From Accumulibacter sp036625275 (GTDB lineage Bacteria; Pseudomonadota; Gammaproteobacteria; Burkholderiales; Rhodocyclaceae), in contig NZ_JAZKUD010000078.1 in NCBI RefSeq assembly GCF_036625275.1, forward strand, positions 1-19,065: DNA of 19,065 nucleotides. The letters are read 5' to 3'. The notes below the pieces were generated by a model. The model was given only the letters and a program-made list of their open reading frames with translations, searched no databases and was not told the DNA's origin. Each line of letters opens with the position of its first letter. Position 1 is the first letter of the stretch. Both the position numbers and the translations under genes were made by a program. Of this stretch, positions 5,947 through 14,051 are shown in pieces.

Positions 5947-8312
5947 TTTCCCTCTCCTCGTTCCGGATACGCGGCCAGCATCACCTGGCCGAGTTGCCCC
6001 ACCGGCGAGCCGCGCCGCGCACGCTGACCGAGATGCCGGTCTTCCGAAAGCAGGGTCTTGATGCGGTTCCGGAACATTCCCTTGATCGTCACCCGGTCGC
6101 CCTGGGTAGCGACGACCGCGCGCAAGGATTCGTTGTCGTGCAGGCCGATGATCTGCACGCCCTTGCCGGCCGACAGGCGCTTCATCTGTTCGAGCGGGAA
6201 AACCAGCAGGCGGCCATCTTCGGACAAGGCCGCCAGATGATCCTTGCCGGCCAGCCTCACCGGCGGCAGGATGGTCGCGCCCTCTTCGACACTCAGAAAG
6301 GATTTGCCGGCCTTCTGACGCGACAACAGGTCGGCGTAGGTGCAGACGAAGCCGTAGCCCGAAGTCTTGGCGATGAGCAGTTCGTCGCCCGGCAGTCCGG
6401 TGAGCACATGCGCGATCTTCCCGGTACCGAGTTCGACGAACGACGACAGCGGCGCGCCCATGCCGCGACCGTCGGGAAGACTGGCGACCGCCAGGGTGAA
6501 AGCGCGCCCTTCGGTCGACAGGATCACCAGCGAGTCCACCGACCGGCATTCCTGTGCCGAACCGGCGCGATCGCCGTCCTTGAAAGCGACGCCCGAGAGG
6601 TCGAGGTGGTGCCCCTGCCGGACACGCGCCCAGCCCTTCTCGGAGATGATCACGGTCACCGGTTCGTCGGTGACGGCTGCGACCTCCGAGCGCGAAGCGG
6701 TGGCCGCCGCGAGGAGAATTGTCCGGCGGGCGTCGCCATGCTTCTCGGCATCGGCCCGGATTTCGCGAATCACCTGCCGGCGTAGCAGCGTGTCGCTGCC
6801 GAGCAGTTTGGCCAGGCCTTCGCGTTCACTGCGCAGCTTCGCGAGTTCCTGCTCGATGCGGATTCCCTCGAGTCGGGCCAACTGACGCAGGCGGATTTCC
6901 AGGATGTCTTCGGCCTGCCGGTCCGAGAGCGTGAAGCGCGCGATCAACGCCTTTTTCGGATCGTCGGATTCACGAATGATGCGGATCACTTCGTCGATGT
7001 TGAGGAAGACGATGTGCCGGCCTTCGAGAATGTGGATGCGGTCGTCGGCCTTCTGCAGGCGGAACCCGGTACGCCGATGCACGGTCTGGATGCGGAAGTT
7101 GCACCACTCGCCGATCAGGTCGGCGAGCGATTTCTGGCACGGTCGGCCGTCGATGCCGACCGCCACCAGGTTGATCGGCGCCGAGGTTTCGAGACTGGTA
7201 TGCGCCAGCAGCAACGCCACGAACTCGTTGCGGTCGATGCGCGAACTGCTCGGCTCGAAGACCAGACGCACGTCGTCGTCCTTGCCCGACTCGTCGCGCG
7301 CGCGATCGAGTTGCGAGGTCATCAGCGCCTTGAGCTGTGCCGCCGCCTGTTCGATCACCTTCTTGCCCGGTTTCGGCTGCGGATTGAGCAGGGCCCCGAC
7401 CTCGGAGAGCACCCTGGCCGAAGAAACGCCCGGAGGCAACTCCTTGAAAACCACCTGCCAGGCACCTCGCGCCATTTCTTCGATCTCGTAGCGCGCACGC
7501 ACGCGCAGGCTGCCGCGGCCACTGCTGTAGGCGGCGGCGATGTCGCTCGCCGACGAGATGATCTGGCCACCGCCGGGATAGTCGGGGCCGGGAAGGTGCG
7601 CCATCAGTTCGCTGACGCCGGCGGCCGGGTGCTCGATTTTGTGGATCACCGCCGCGGCAACTTCGCGCAGATTGTGCGAAGGCATTTCGGTGGCCATGCC
7701 AACGGCGATTCCCGAAGCGCCGTTGAGCAGCAGGAAAGGCAGCCTGGCCGGCAGGAATGCCGGTTCATCGAAGGAGCCGTCGTAGTTCGGCTGAAAATCG
7801 ACGGTGCCTTCGCCGAGCTCGCCGAGCAGCAGTTCGGCAATCGGCGTCAGGCGCGCTTCGGTGTAGCGCATCGCCGCGGCGTTGTCGCCGTCACGCGATC
7901 CGAAATTGCCCTGGCCGTCGACCAGCGGGTAGCGCAGCATGAACGGCTGCGCTACCCGCACCATCGCGTCGTACGCCGAGGTGTCGCCATGCGGGTGATA
8001 CTTGCCGATCACGTCGCCGACGACGCGCGCCGACTTGACTGGTTTGGCGGTTGCCGACAATCCGAGTTCGCGCATCGCGAAGAGGACGCGGCGCTGCACC
8101 GGTTTCAGCCCGTCCTTGACATCCGGCAGGGCGCGCCCCTTGACCACCGCGATCGCATACTCCAGGTAATCGCGCGCCGCCGAATCATGCAGCAGGATGC
8201 TGTCGTCGTCTTCGCCAGGCGGCAGGACCGCCGACGGCGGCGGTACGCCTGGCGGTGCCGCCGGCACGTCGAGCAGGTCGCCAAACAGGTCTGGCGTCGA
8301 ATTTTTCCTCAC
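5943..8312 (-). CDS. parC: DNA topoisomerase IV subunit A
   Basis: This 789-residue type IIA topoisomerase subunit works with ParE to unlink replicated chromosomes. The breakage-reunion domain begins around residue 45 (RDYLEYAIAVVKGRALPDVKDGLKP motif region). The catalytic tyrosine is Y150 in AAMRYTEARL, and the quinolone-determining loop is KYHPHGDTSAYDAMV with T111 and D115 where E. coli ParC has S80 and E84. GTVDFQPNYDGSFDEP and LLNGASGIAVGMATEMPSHN are ParC/GyrA signatures. The C-terminal third is the beta-propeller wrapping domain and lacks the GyrA-box, which favours ParC over GyrA. The N-terminus is some 30 residues longer than in E. coli, rich in Pro and acidic residues, as in other betaproteobacteria. 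The start is GTG at 8312 with GAGGGTGA upstream at 8320-8327. parE is not in the window. Confidence 0.97.
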   Translation of the reverse strand: MRKNSTPDLFGDLLDVPAAPPGVPPPSAVLPPGEDDDSILLHDSAARDYLEYAIAVVKGRALPDVKDGLKPVQRRVLFAMRELGLSATAKPVKSARVVGDVIGKYHPHGDTSAYDAMVRVAQPFMLRYPLVDGQGNFGSRDGDNAAAMRYTEARLTPIAELLLGELGEGTVDFQPNYDGSFDEPAFLPARLPFLLLNGASGIAVGMATEMPSHNLREVAAAVIHKIEHPAAGVSELMAHLPGPDYPGGGQIISSASDIAAAYSSGRGSLRVRARYEIEEMARGAWQVVFKELPPGVSSARVLSEVGALLNPQPKPGKKVIEQAAAQLKALMTSQLDRARDESGKDDDVRLVFEPSSSRIDRNEFVALLLAHTSLETSAPINLVAVGIDGRPCQKSLADLIGEWCNFRIQTVHRRTGFRLQKADDRIHILEGRHIVFLNIDEVIRIIRESDDPKKALIARFTLSDRQAEDILEIRLRQLARLEGIRIEQELAKLRSEREGLAKLLGSDTLLRRQVIREIRADAEKHGDARRTILLAAATASRSEVAAVTDEPVTVIISEKGWARVRQGHHLDLSGVAFKDGDRAGSAQECRSVDSLVILSTEGRAFTLAVASLPDGRGMGAPLSSFVELGTGKIAHVLTGLPGDELLIAKTSGYGFVCTYADLLSRQKAGKSFLSVEEGATILPPVRLAGKDHLAALSEDGRLLVFPLEQMKRLSAGKGVQIIGLHDNESLRAVVATQGDRVTIKGMFRNRIKTLLSEDRHLGQRARRGSPVGQLGQVMLAAYPERGEGN

Positions 8313-8895
8313 TGGCAGATCACCCTCAAATTTCTGCGCCGATCAGGGCGCCGTTTTCTTCCATTCACGATCCACGTGCCGATCCGCCGGATCGCTCTTT
8401 GGCCATCCGCAGGCTCATCCCCGGCCTGGCGGTCTCGGTACCGGGCTTGCGCAGGCGTATCAGGGGGGCGTGCCAGGCGACCTCGTCGTCTCCCGGAGCG
8501 GCTCGGGATTCGTTTCCCCGGGTCCATGGCAACATGAAATCGACACCTCCTCCGGCTGGATTCCCTCTGCAGTTACAGGCGTTCGATCGCCGCCTGGCAC
8601 CCGTCGCTGTCGGACGCCTGGATCTTTCGCAGCCCGTGCTTCCTACCCTGGCCGGGGAAGAATAGGTGATCCAACGCCATCTCCGCAAGTGTTTCGGGCT
8701 CTGACACTGTGTACTACGTTCGCCCCCTCGCGGGGGGAGGGACCTATCGGTGCCTCCCAACACTTCAGACGCAACACGGGAAGCCCCCTCCCGCGGTCAA
8801 GCGCAAGACCAACCGGAAGTCGGCGAGGGACAAGTCTCTACACTCCCGACATTCCCGAGCACGCGCGGCATGCTGCGATGCGGTAAAATGTCGGC
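8313..8895. other. Intergenic region between divergent parC and pyrD
   Basis: I find no supported gene in this 583-base stretch. Open frames here lack recognisable motifs, and those on one strand mirror frames on the other. It holds the parC ribosome site at its left end, a small palindrome at 8380-8394 (CGATCCG C CGGATCG) and a GC hairpin at 8723-8736 (CCCCC TCGC GGGGG) resembling the stems of the dispersed repeats elsewhere in the window. A TAAAAT box lies just before pyrD. It must contain the promoters of two divergent genes. Confidence 0.55.
8884..8889 (+). promoter_or_regulatory. Possible -10 box just before pyrD
   Basis: TAAAAT sits 6 bases before the pyrD ATG, inside GGTAAAATG. If used as a -10 box, transcription would start at or next to the ATG, giving a leaderless or very short-leader mRNA, which would fit the lack of a clear ribosome site there. 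No good -35 is seen 16-18 bases upstream, so the call is tentative. The same GGTAAAAT string precedes the MoxR gene. Confidence 0.3.
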
Positions 8896-9933
8896 ATGTT
8901 CTATCCTTTGTTACGTCGTTTTTTCTTCGCTCTCGACCCTGAAACCGCACACCTTGTCGGGATGAGCGGTGTCGATTTCCTCAACGTCACGGGCGCGCGC
9001 TGTCTGCTTGCTGCGGCGGTGCCGCCGGACCCGCGGCAGGTGATGGGGCTTGCTTTTCCCAACCCGGTCGGCCTGGCGGCGGGACTCGACAAGAACGGCG
9101 AGCATATCGACGCTCTGGCCGCCCTCGGTTTCGGATTCATCGAGATCGGTACCGTCACTCCGCGGGCGCAGCCCGGCAACCCGAAGCCACGCCTGTTCCG
9201 TATTCCGGAGCGGCAGGCGATCATCAACCGCATGGGCTTCAACAACGATGGCGTCGAGAAGCTGCTGGCCAATGTCGCCCGTTCCCGCTTCGCTGCTGCC
9301 GGCGGAATTCTCGGAATCAATATCGGCAAGAACTTCGATACCCCGATCGAGAACGCCGCCGACGATTACCTGACCTGTCTTGAGCGCGTCTATGGCGCCG
9401 CCAGTTATGTGACGGTCAATATTTCGAGTCCGAATACCAGGAATCTGCGCGAATTGCAGCAGGACACTGCGCTCGACGCGCTGCTCGGTCGGCTGAAAGG
9501 CGCCCAGTCGCGGCTCGCCGACCGCCATGGCCGGTATGTGCCGCTGACCCTGAAAATTGCTCCGGACCTCGAAGATTCGCAGATCCAGGCGATTGCCGAC
9601 CTGTTGCGCCGGCACCGGATGGAAGGTGTCATCGCCACCAACACCACGCTCTCGCGAGCCGCTGTCGCCGGCCTGGCGAATGCTGAACAGGCAGGCGGCC
9701 TTTCCGGTGCGCCGCTGCGGGCGATGTCCACCGCGGTGGTGAAAAAACTGTCGCTCGCCCTGGCCGGTGAAGTGCCGATCATCGGTGTTGGCGGCATCCT
9801 GTGTGGTGCCGACGCGGTCGAGAAGGTCACTGCCGGTGCCAGCCTGGTACAGTTCTATACGGGCTTCATCTACCGCGGTCCGGGGCTGGTCGGCGAGGCC
9901 GCTGCGGCGATCGCCGGGCAGCGCCGTGTTTGA
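8896..9933 (+). CDS. pyrD: Dihydroorotate dehydrogenase (quinone), class 2
   Basis: This 345-residue enzyme oxidises dihydroorotate to orotate in pyrimidine synthesis, using FMN and passing electrons to membrane quinones. The class 2 hallmark is present: an N-terminal amphipathic helix (MFYPLLRRFFFALDPETAHL) that docks on the inner membrane. The FMN/substrate motifs are NPVGLAAGLDKNGE (56-69), RMGFNN (112-117), INIGKN (141-146) and NISSPNTRNLR (175-185), the last with the serine that acts as base in this class. Next come LKIAPDL (219-225), the ATNTTLSR lid (248-255), SGAPL, and IGVGGI (296-301) with QFYTGF (319-324) for the FMN phosphate. Length and order match E. coli PyrD (336 residues). 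The gene stands alone on the plus strand; the rnf promoter candidate begins 28 bases after its stop. Confidence 0.98.
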   Translation: MFYPLLRRFFFALDPETAHLVGMSGVDFLNVTGARCLLAAAVPPDPRQVMGLAFPNPVGLAAGLDKNGEHIDALAALGFGFIEIGTVTPRAQPGNPKPRLFRIPERQAIINRMGFNNDGVEKLLANVARSRFAAAGGILGINIGKNFDTPIENAADDYLTCLERVYGAASYVTVNISSPNTRNLRELQQDTALDALLGRLKGAQSRLADRHGRYVPLTLKIAPDLEDSQIQAIADLLRRHRMEGVIATNTTLSRAAVAGLANAEQAGGLSGAPLRAMSTAVVKKLSLALAGEVPIIGVGGILCGADAVEKVTAGASLVQFYTGFIYRGPGLVGEAAAAIAGQRRV

Positions 9934-9960
9934 CGGTACATGGCGTGGTTGGCAACGTGG

Positions 9961-9989
9961 TTGAATGCACATACTGGCCGGGGGATAAT
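9961..9989 (+). promoter_or_regulatory. Sigma-70-type promoter candidate for the rnf operon
   Basis: TTGAAT (9961-9966) and GATAAT (9984-9989) are separated by exactly 17 bases and match 4/6 and 5/6 consensus positions. Transcription would begin near 9996, leaving a leader of about 155 bases before rnfA. That leader contains the hairpin repeat at 10049-10117. The placement between the pyrD stop and rnfA suits a promoter for the whole rnf-nth run. Confidence 0.5.
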
Positions 9990-10048
9990 CGCGGCGCCCC
10001 GGACCCGGTCGTCTCCTGCCCAACGGTCGTGGCTACCCGGACACCCCT

Positions 10049-10117
10049 GATCATGAAAGCCCTCACCGTTTCCACCACTCCCGCCCCTCTCCGGCACGCC
10101 GGCGAAGGGGAGATTCG
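10049..10117 (+). repeat. Dispersed hairpin repeat, copy 2, in rnf leader
   Basis: This is the second copy of the unit at 1312-1379: GATCATGAAAG, ACCGTTTCC, an imperfect stem (CCCCTCTCCGGC against GCCGGCGAAGGGG) and the identical end AGGGGAGATTCG. About 21 of the first 25 bases agree with copy 1, whereas the stem sequence differs but can still pair. It would be transcribed ahead of rnfA. Confidence 0.6.
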
Positions 10118-10152
10118 TCAGCCGTCAGCGCGACTTTCAGGGTAAGCGAAAC

Positions 10153-10737
10153 ATGAGCCACTACCTGTTCATCATTGTCGGCGCCGTCCTCGTGAACAAC
10201 GTCGTGCTGGTGAAGATCCTCGGGCTGTGCCCGTTCACAGGGGTTTCCAAGAAGCTGGAGACGGCGTTCGGCATGGGCGCGGCGACCACTTTCGTGCTCA
10301 CCGTGGCGACCGGTGCCAGCTACGTCATCGATCACTACCTGTTGATGCCGTTCGGGCTCGAATATTTGCGGACCCTCTCCTTCATCTTCACCATCGCCGC
10401 CATCGTGCAGCTCACCGAGATGGTGATCCAGAAGACCAGCCCCTTGCTGCACCAGGTGCTCGGCATTTACCTGCCGCTGATCACGACCAACTGTGCGGTA
10501 CTCGGCGTACCCTTGCTGAATATCGCCAACAAGCATGATTTTGTCGAGTCCCTGCTTTTTGGTGCCGGCTGCGCTATCGGTTTCTCTCTGGTTCTGGTGC
10601 TCTTTGCGGGTATCCGCGAACGCGTCGAAGGGGCCGACGTGCCGACCCATTTTCGGGGCACAGCGATTGCCATGGTGACCGCCGGCCTGATGAGCCTGGC
10701 GTTCATGGGCTTTGCCGGACTGGACAAGTATCAATGA
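10153..10737 (+). CDS. rnfA: Rnf complex subunit A
   Basis: RnfA/RsxA is a 194-residue inner-membrane subunit of the Rnf complex, which moves electrons between NADH and ferredoxin-type carriers with ion translocation. The sequence has six hydrophobic segments. The family block NNVVLVKILGLCPFTGVSKK (15-34) includes C26, and TTNCAVLGVPLLN (96-108) includes C99; in Rnf/Nqr structures this cysteine pair of RnfA, with the matching pair in RnfE, holds a buried iron-sulphur centre. The length equals that of E. coli RsxA (193). The last four bases (ATGA) overlap the start of rnfB. The ribosome site (AGGGTAAG) is weak but well spaced. It is related to RnfE in this window and is the first gene of the operon. 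Confidence 0.97.
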   Translation: MSHYLFIIVGAVLVNNVVLVKILGLCPFTGVSKKLETAFGMGAATTFVLTVATGASYVIDHYLLMPFGLEYLRTLSFIFTIAAIVQLTEMVIQKTSPLLHQVLGIYLPLITTNCAVLGVPLLNIANKHDFVESLLFGAGCAIGFSLVLVLFAGIRERVEGADVPTHFRGTAIAMVTAGLMSLAFMGFAGLDKYQ

Positions 10738-11276
10738 TCAGCACGCTGGTGATCATGGCGCTCGGTGCCATCGTGCTCGGTGCCGCGCTTGGCTACGCGT
10801 CGATCAAGTTCAAGGTGGAGGGTGATCCGCTGGTCGAGAAAATCGAGGCGATCCTGCCACAGACGCAGTGCGGCCAATGCGGTTATCCGGGGTGCAAACC
10901 TTACGCGGCGGCGATTTCAGCCGGTGAGGCCGACATCAACCTGTGCCCGCCGGGCGGCATGGACGGTGTGCGCAAGCTCGCCGACCTGCTCGGCCGTGAA
11001 GTCAAGCCGCTGGAAGTCGAGGAGAAGCCGAAACAGGTGGCGATCATCGACGAGACGACCTGTATCGGCTGTACCCTGTGTATCCAGGCCTGCCCGGTGG
11101 ACGCCATCGTCGGCGCCGCCAAACAGATGCACACCATCATCGAACCGCTGTGCACCGGTTGCGAGTTGTGCATCAAACCCTGCCCGGTCGAGTGCATCCA
11201 CATGCAGCCGATCACCGAGAATCTCGATAACTGGAAGTGGAAATACCCGGTGATCGAAATCAAGCGCGCTGCCTGA
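10734..11276 (+). CDS. rnfB: Rnf complex subunit B, iron-sulphur protein
   Basis: RnfB is the 180-residue membrane-anchored ferredoxin-like subunit that contacts the soluble electron carrier on the cytoplasmic side. Residues 4-21 form the membrane anchor. The C46-x2-C49-x4-C54...C71 cluster motif (QCGQCGYPGCKPYA, then NLCPPGG) follows. Two classic 4Fe-4S ferredoxin motifs come after it: C110, C113, C116, C120 (CIGCTLCIQACP) and C140, C143, C146, C150 (CTGCELCIKPCP). All cluster ligands are present, so three 4Fe-4S clusters are expected. The length matches the short proteobacterial form (E. coli RsxB has 192). It starts inside the rnfA stop (ATGA overlap) and lies 10 bases before the chosen rnfC ATG. 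Confidence 0.97.
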   Translation: MISTLVIMALGAIVLGAALGYASIKFKVEGDPLVEKIEAILPQTQCGQCGYPGCKPYAAAISAGEADINLCPPGGMDGVRKLADLLGREVKPLEVEEKPKQVAIIDETTCIGCTLCIQACPVDAIVGAAKQMHTIIEPLCTGCELCIKPCPVECIHMQPITENLDNWKWKYPVIEIKRAA

Positions 11277-11286
11277 GTTGCCGGCA

Positions 11287-13032
11287 ATGCTCCAACACCT
11301 GTTCGCTTTCAAGGGCGGTGTCAAACCGCAGACCAACAAGGCCCCGTCGGTGCAGCAACCGATCGGCCAGGCACCGTTGCCGGCGCGCCTGTACGTGCCC
11401 TTGCACCAGAGCATCGGCGGCTCGCCGAACCCGCTCGTCGAAGTCGGCGAGCAGGTACTGAAAGGGCAATTGATCGGGGGTGCCGACGGCTGGATGTCGG
11501 CGGCCGTGCATGCACCGACTTCCGGCATCGTTCTGGCGATCGAGCACCATGTGGCTGCGCACCCTTCGGGTCTGCCGACGCTGACCGTGGTCATCGCGCC
11601 GGATGGTCGTGACGAATGGATCGCACGTACGCCGCTCGATTACCGGAGCCTGGCGCCCGAGCGCGTCCGCGAAGCGCTGCGCGATGCCGGTGTCGTCGGC
11701 CTCGGGGGCGCCGTCTTTCCGAGCCACGCCAAGCTCACCGCGGCCAGCTCGGTCGCCGTCGAACAACTGGTCATCAACGGGGCCGAGTGCGAGCCCTTCA
11801 TGACTTGCGACGACCTGCTGATGCGCGAGCGCGCCGAGGATATCGTGCGCGGAAGCGCGATCTTTCGCGAGTTGCTGGCGGCCAGGCGAGTGCTGATCGG
11901 CATCGAGGACAACAAGCCGGAAGCCGTCGCGGCAATGCAGGCAGCGGTGCAGCGGCTGGGCGAGGATCATGAGGTGGTCGCCGTTCCCACACGCTACCCG
12001 GCCGGCGGTGCCAAGCAGTTGATCCGCGTGCTGACCGGCAAGGAAGTTCCGGCCAGCAAGCGCTCGACCGAACTCGGCGTACAGTGCTTCAACGTCGCCA
12101 CTGCCTATACCGCGTATCGGGCACTGGCCCACGGCGAACCGGTGATCTCGCGCATCGTCACCCTGACCGGCAACGTCCTGCAGCCACGCAACTGGGAAGT
12201 GCGGCTCGGGACGCCGCTAAGCGACCTGGTTGCGCTCGGCCAGCCGAAAGCCGACACCCGCAGTTACCTGATGGGAGGGCCGATGATGGGCTTCGAGATC
12301 CCCGACCTCGCTGCACCGGTGATCAAGGCCACCAACTGTGTCATCGCCGGTTCGCCGACCCTGTTTCCGACACGTCCGCCCGAGATGCCGTGCATCCGTT
12401 GCGGTGCCTGTGCCGAAGTCTGTCCGCACGAATTGCAACCATTCGAGTTGTACTGGTTCGCGCGCGCCAGGAACTTCGGCAAGACGCAGGAATATCATCT
12501 CTTCGACTGTATCGAATGTGGCTGCTGCAGCTATGTTTGCCCGTCGCACATTCCGCTGGTGCAATACTTTCGTTTTGCCAAGAGTGAAATCTGGTCGCGC
12601 GAGCGCGAAAAACAGGCCGCCGAAGCCGCCAAGGCCCGCTTCGAACTGCGCAATGCACGTGCCGAGCGGGAACAGGCCGAGAAGGCCGAACGCCTGGCCA
12701 GGGCCGCCGCTGCCAGGAGCAGCGAACGCAAGCCGGCCAGCGCCGCGGCGAGTCCAACGGTCGCGGTCGCGGAAGCGGGCGTTGCCAGCGCCGTTGCCAC
12801 CGAGCTGGCCATCGCCTCCCCTCCGGTCGATGCCGATGCGCTGAAGAAGGCGACCATCGTCGCGGCGATGGAACGTGCCCGCGCCCAGCGCGCTGCCGTA
12901 CAACCCAGAAATACCGAACAACTCACCCCCCAGCAGCAGCGCGAAATCGCCGCCATCGAGGCTCGCCGCGCCAACCTGCAGGCAGAGCCGCCGCCGGACG
13001 AAGTGACCCGACCGCCGCAGGCAGCCGAATGA
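11287..13032 (+). CDS. rnfC: Rnf complex subunit C, NADH-binding iron-sulphur protein
   Basis: RnfC is the peripheral subunit that oxidises NADH with FMN and passes electrons inward. It has 581 residues from the ATG at 11287; a TTG three codons earlier (11278) is possible, but the family begins near MLxxLFxFxGG. A glycine-rich nucleotide site GLGGAVFPSHAKL is at 138-150, NGAECEPFMTCDDLLM at 164-179 is the FMN/NADH signature shared with NuoF, and an SLBB-type region precedes two ferredoxin motifs: C369, C372, C375, C379 and C408, C411, C414, C418. From about residue 435 the chain becomes an Ala/Glu/Lys/Arg-rich probable coiled coil and then a Pro-rich end, about 145 residues of low-complexity tail; E. 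coli RsxC (740 residues) has a longer one. Its stop overlaps the rnfD start. Confidence 0.96.
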   Translation: MLQHLFAFKGGVKPQTNKAPSVQQPIGQAPLPARLYVPLHQSIGGSPNPLVEVGEQVLKGQLIGGADGWMSAAVHAPTSGIVLAIEHHVAAHPSGLPTLTVVIAPDGRDEWIARTPLDYRSLAPERVREALRDAGVVGLGGAVFPSHAKLTAASSVAVEQLVINGAECEPFMTCDDLLMRERAEDIVRGSAIFRELLAARRVLIGIEDNKPEAVAAMQAAVQRLGEDHEVVAVPTRYPAGGAKQLIRVLTGKEVPASKRSTELGVQCFNVATAYTAYRALAHGEPVISRIVTLTGNVLQPRNWEVRLGTPLSDLVALGQPKADTRSYLMGGPMMGFEIPDLAAPVIKATNCVIAGSPTLFPTRPPEMPCIRCGACAEVCPHELQPFELYWFARARNFGKTQEYHLFDCIECGCCSYVCPSHIPLVQYFRFAKSEIWSREREKQAAEAAKARFELRNARAEREQAEKAERLARAAAARSSERKPASAAASPTVAVAEAGVASAVATELAIASPPVDADALKKATIVAAMERARAQRAAVQPRNTEQLTPQQQREIAAIEARRANLQAEPPPDEVTRPPQAAE

Positions 13033-14051
13033 TGACGTTCTCGACGCCCCCTTACCTGCTCGGGCAGGGCAGCGTGCGGCGGGTGATGCTGCAAGTGCTG
13101 GTCGGCCTGTTGCCGGGCATTGCCGCTTACATCTGGCTACTCGGCGCGAGCATCGTCCTGCAGTTGTTGCTTGCCACGGTCGCTGCGCTGGCCGGAGAAG
13201 CGCTGATGCTCTGGCTGCGCGGCAAGCCGCAGGGCCTGTTCCTGAGCGATGGCAGTGCGGTCGTCTCCGCCTGGCTGATTGCCCTGGCCTTCCCGCCGCT
13301 GGCACCGTGGTGGCTGATCGTCGGCGGCACGCTGTTCGCGATCGTTGTCGCCAAGCACCTCTACGGCGGACTCGGTCAGAATCCTTTCAATCCGGCGATG
13401 ACCGCCTTCGCGGTGTGCATCGTTTCGTTTCCGGCCCTGATGTCGCAATGGCCGGCTCTCGGCCTCAAACTGACCCTGGCCGAGCAGATCGATCTGATGG
13501 CCGGTCTCACCCCGCGCATCGACGTGATGAGTGGAGCGACTCCGCTCGACGCGCTCAAGACGGCTCTGAAACTCGGCGAGGGCGCGGTCGACGTGCCGAC
13601 GCTTCTGGCGACGCAGGATGTCTTCGGAAACTTCGCCGGGCGTGGCTGGGAATGGATCTCTGTCGGCTATCTTGTCGGCGGTCTGTGGCTGTGGCAGAAG
13701 AAGATCATCGGCTGGCAAGCACCGCTCGGTTTCCTCGGCAGCCTGTCCTTGCTGGCCGCTGCGCTCTGGGTCTGGAGCCCGCAACAGTTCGCCAATCCGC
13801 TCTTCCACCTGTTCTCCGGCGGCACGATGATCGGTGCCTTCTTCATCGTCACCGATCCGGTTTCCGGGTCGACGACCCGCCGGGGCAAACTGATCTTCGG
13901 TTTTGCCGCCGGTGTGCTGGCCTACCTCATCCGCGTTTTCGGCGGCTATCCCGACGGCATCGCCTTCGCCGTGCTGCTGATGAACCTCTGCGTACCGCTG
14001 ATCGACAGGTACACCCAGCCACCGATCTTCGGCATGAAGAACGAGCGATGA
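13029..14051 (+). CDS. rnfD: Rnf complex subunit D, covalent-flavin membrane protein
   Basis: RnfD is a 340-residue membrane subunit related to NqrB and carries FMN covalently bound through a phosphoester. The flavinylation motif is SGATPLDALK, with T171 as the acceptor. Around it are eight to ten hydrophobic segments, including IAAYIWLLGASIVLQLLLAT (31-50) and LIVGGTLFAIVVAKHLYGGL with the following QNPFNPA block, a conserved RnfD signature. The C-terminal DPVSGSTTRRGKL segment is also typical. It starts with ATGATG; the first ATG overlaps the rnfC stop by four bases and the second would shorten it by one residue. ApbE, encoded on the other strand in this window, is the likely enzyme that loads the FMN. 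Confidence 0.97.
   Translation: MMTFSTPPYLLGQGSVRRVMLQVLVGLLPGIAAYIWLLGASIVLQLLLATVAALAGEALMLWLRGKPQGLFLSDGSAVVSAWLIALAFPPLAPWWLIVGGTLFAIVVAKHLYGGLGQNPFNPAMTAFAVCIVSFPALMSQWPALGLKLTLAEQIDLMAGLTPRIDVMSGATPLDALKTALKLGEGAVDVPTLLATQDVFGNFAGRGWEWISVGYLVGGLWLWQKKIIGWQAPLGFLGSLSLLAAALWVWSPQQFANPLFHLFSGGTMIGAFFIVTDPVSGSTTRRGKLIFGFAAGVLAYLIRVFGGYPDGIAFAVLLMNLCVPLIDRYTQPPIFGMKNER

Noticed and set aside
5947..6549. Extension of the creA frame upstream into parC
   Set aside because: That part is a shadow of parC; the signal peptide fixes the start at the TTG at 5946.
7014..8537. 507-codon plus-strand open frame opposite parC
   Set aside because: It is an antisense shadow of parC with no motif of its own.
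8197..8886. Long plus-strand open frame before pyrD
   Set aside because: It overlaps the parC start, has no motifs, and has Arg/Ser/Pro/Gly-rich composition without a ribosome site.
12217..13305. Long minus-strand open frame across rnfC and rnfD
   Set aside because: It overlaps two well-supported genes on the other strand and has no domain.
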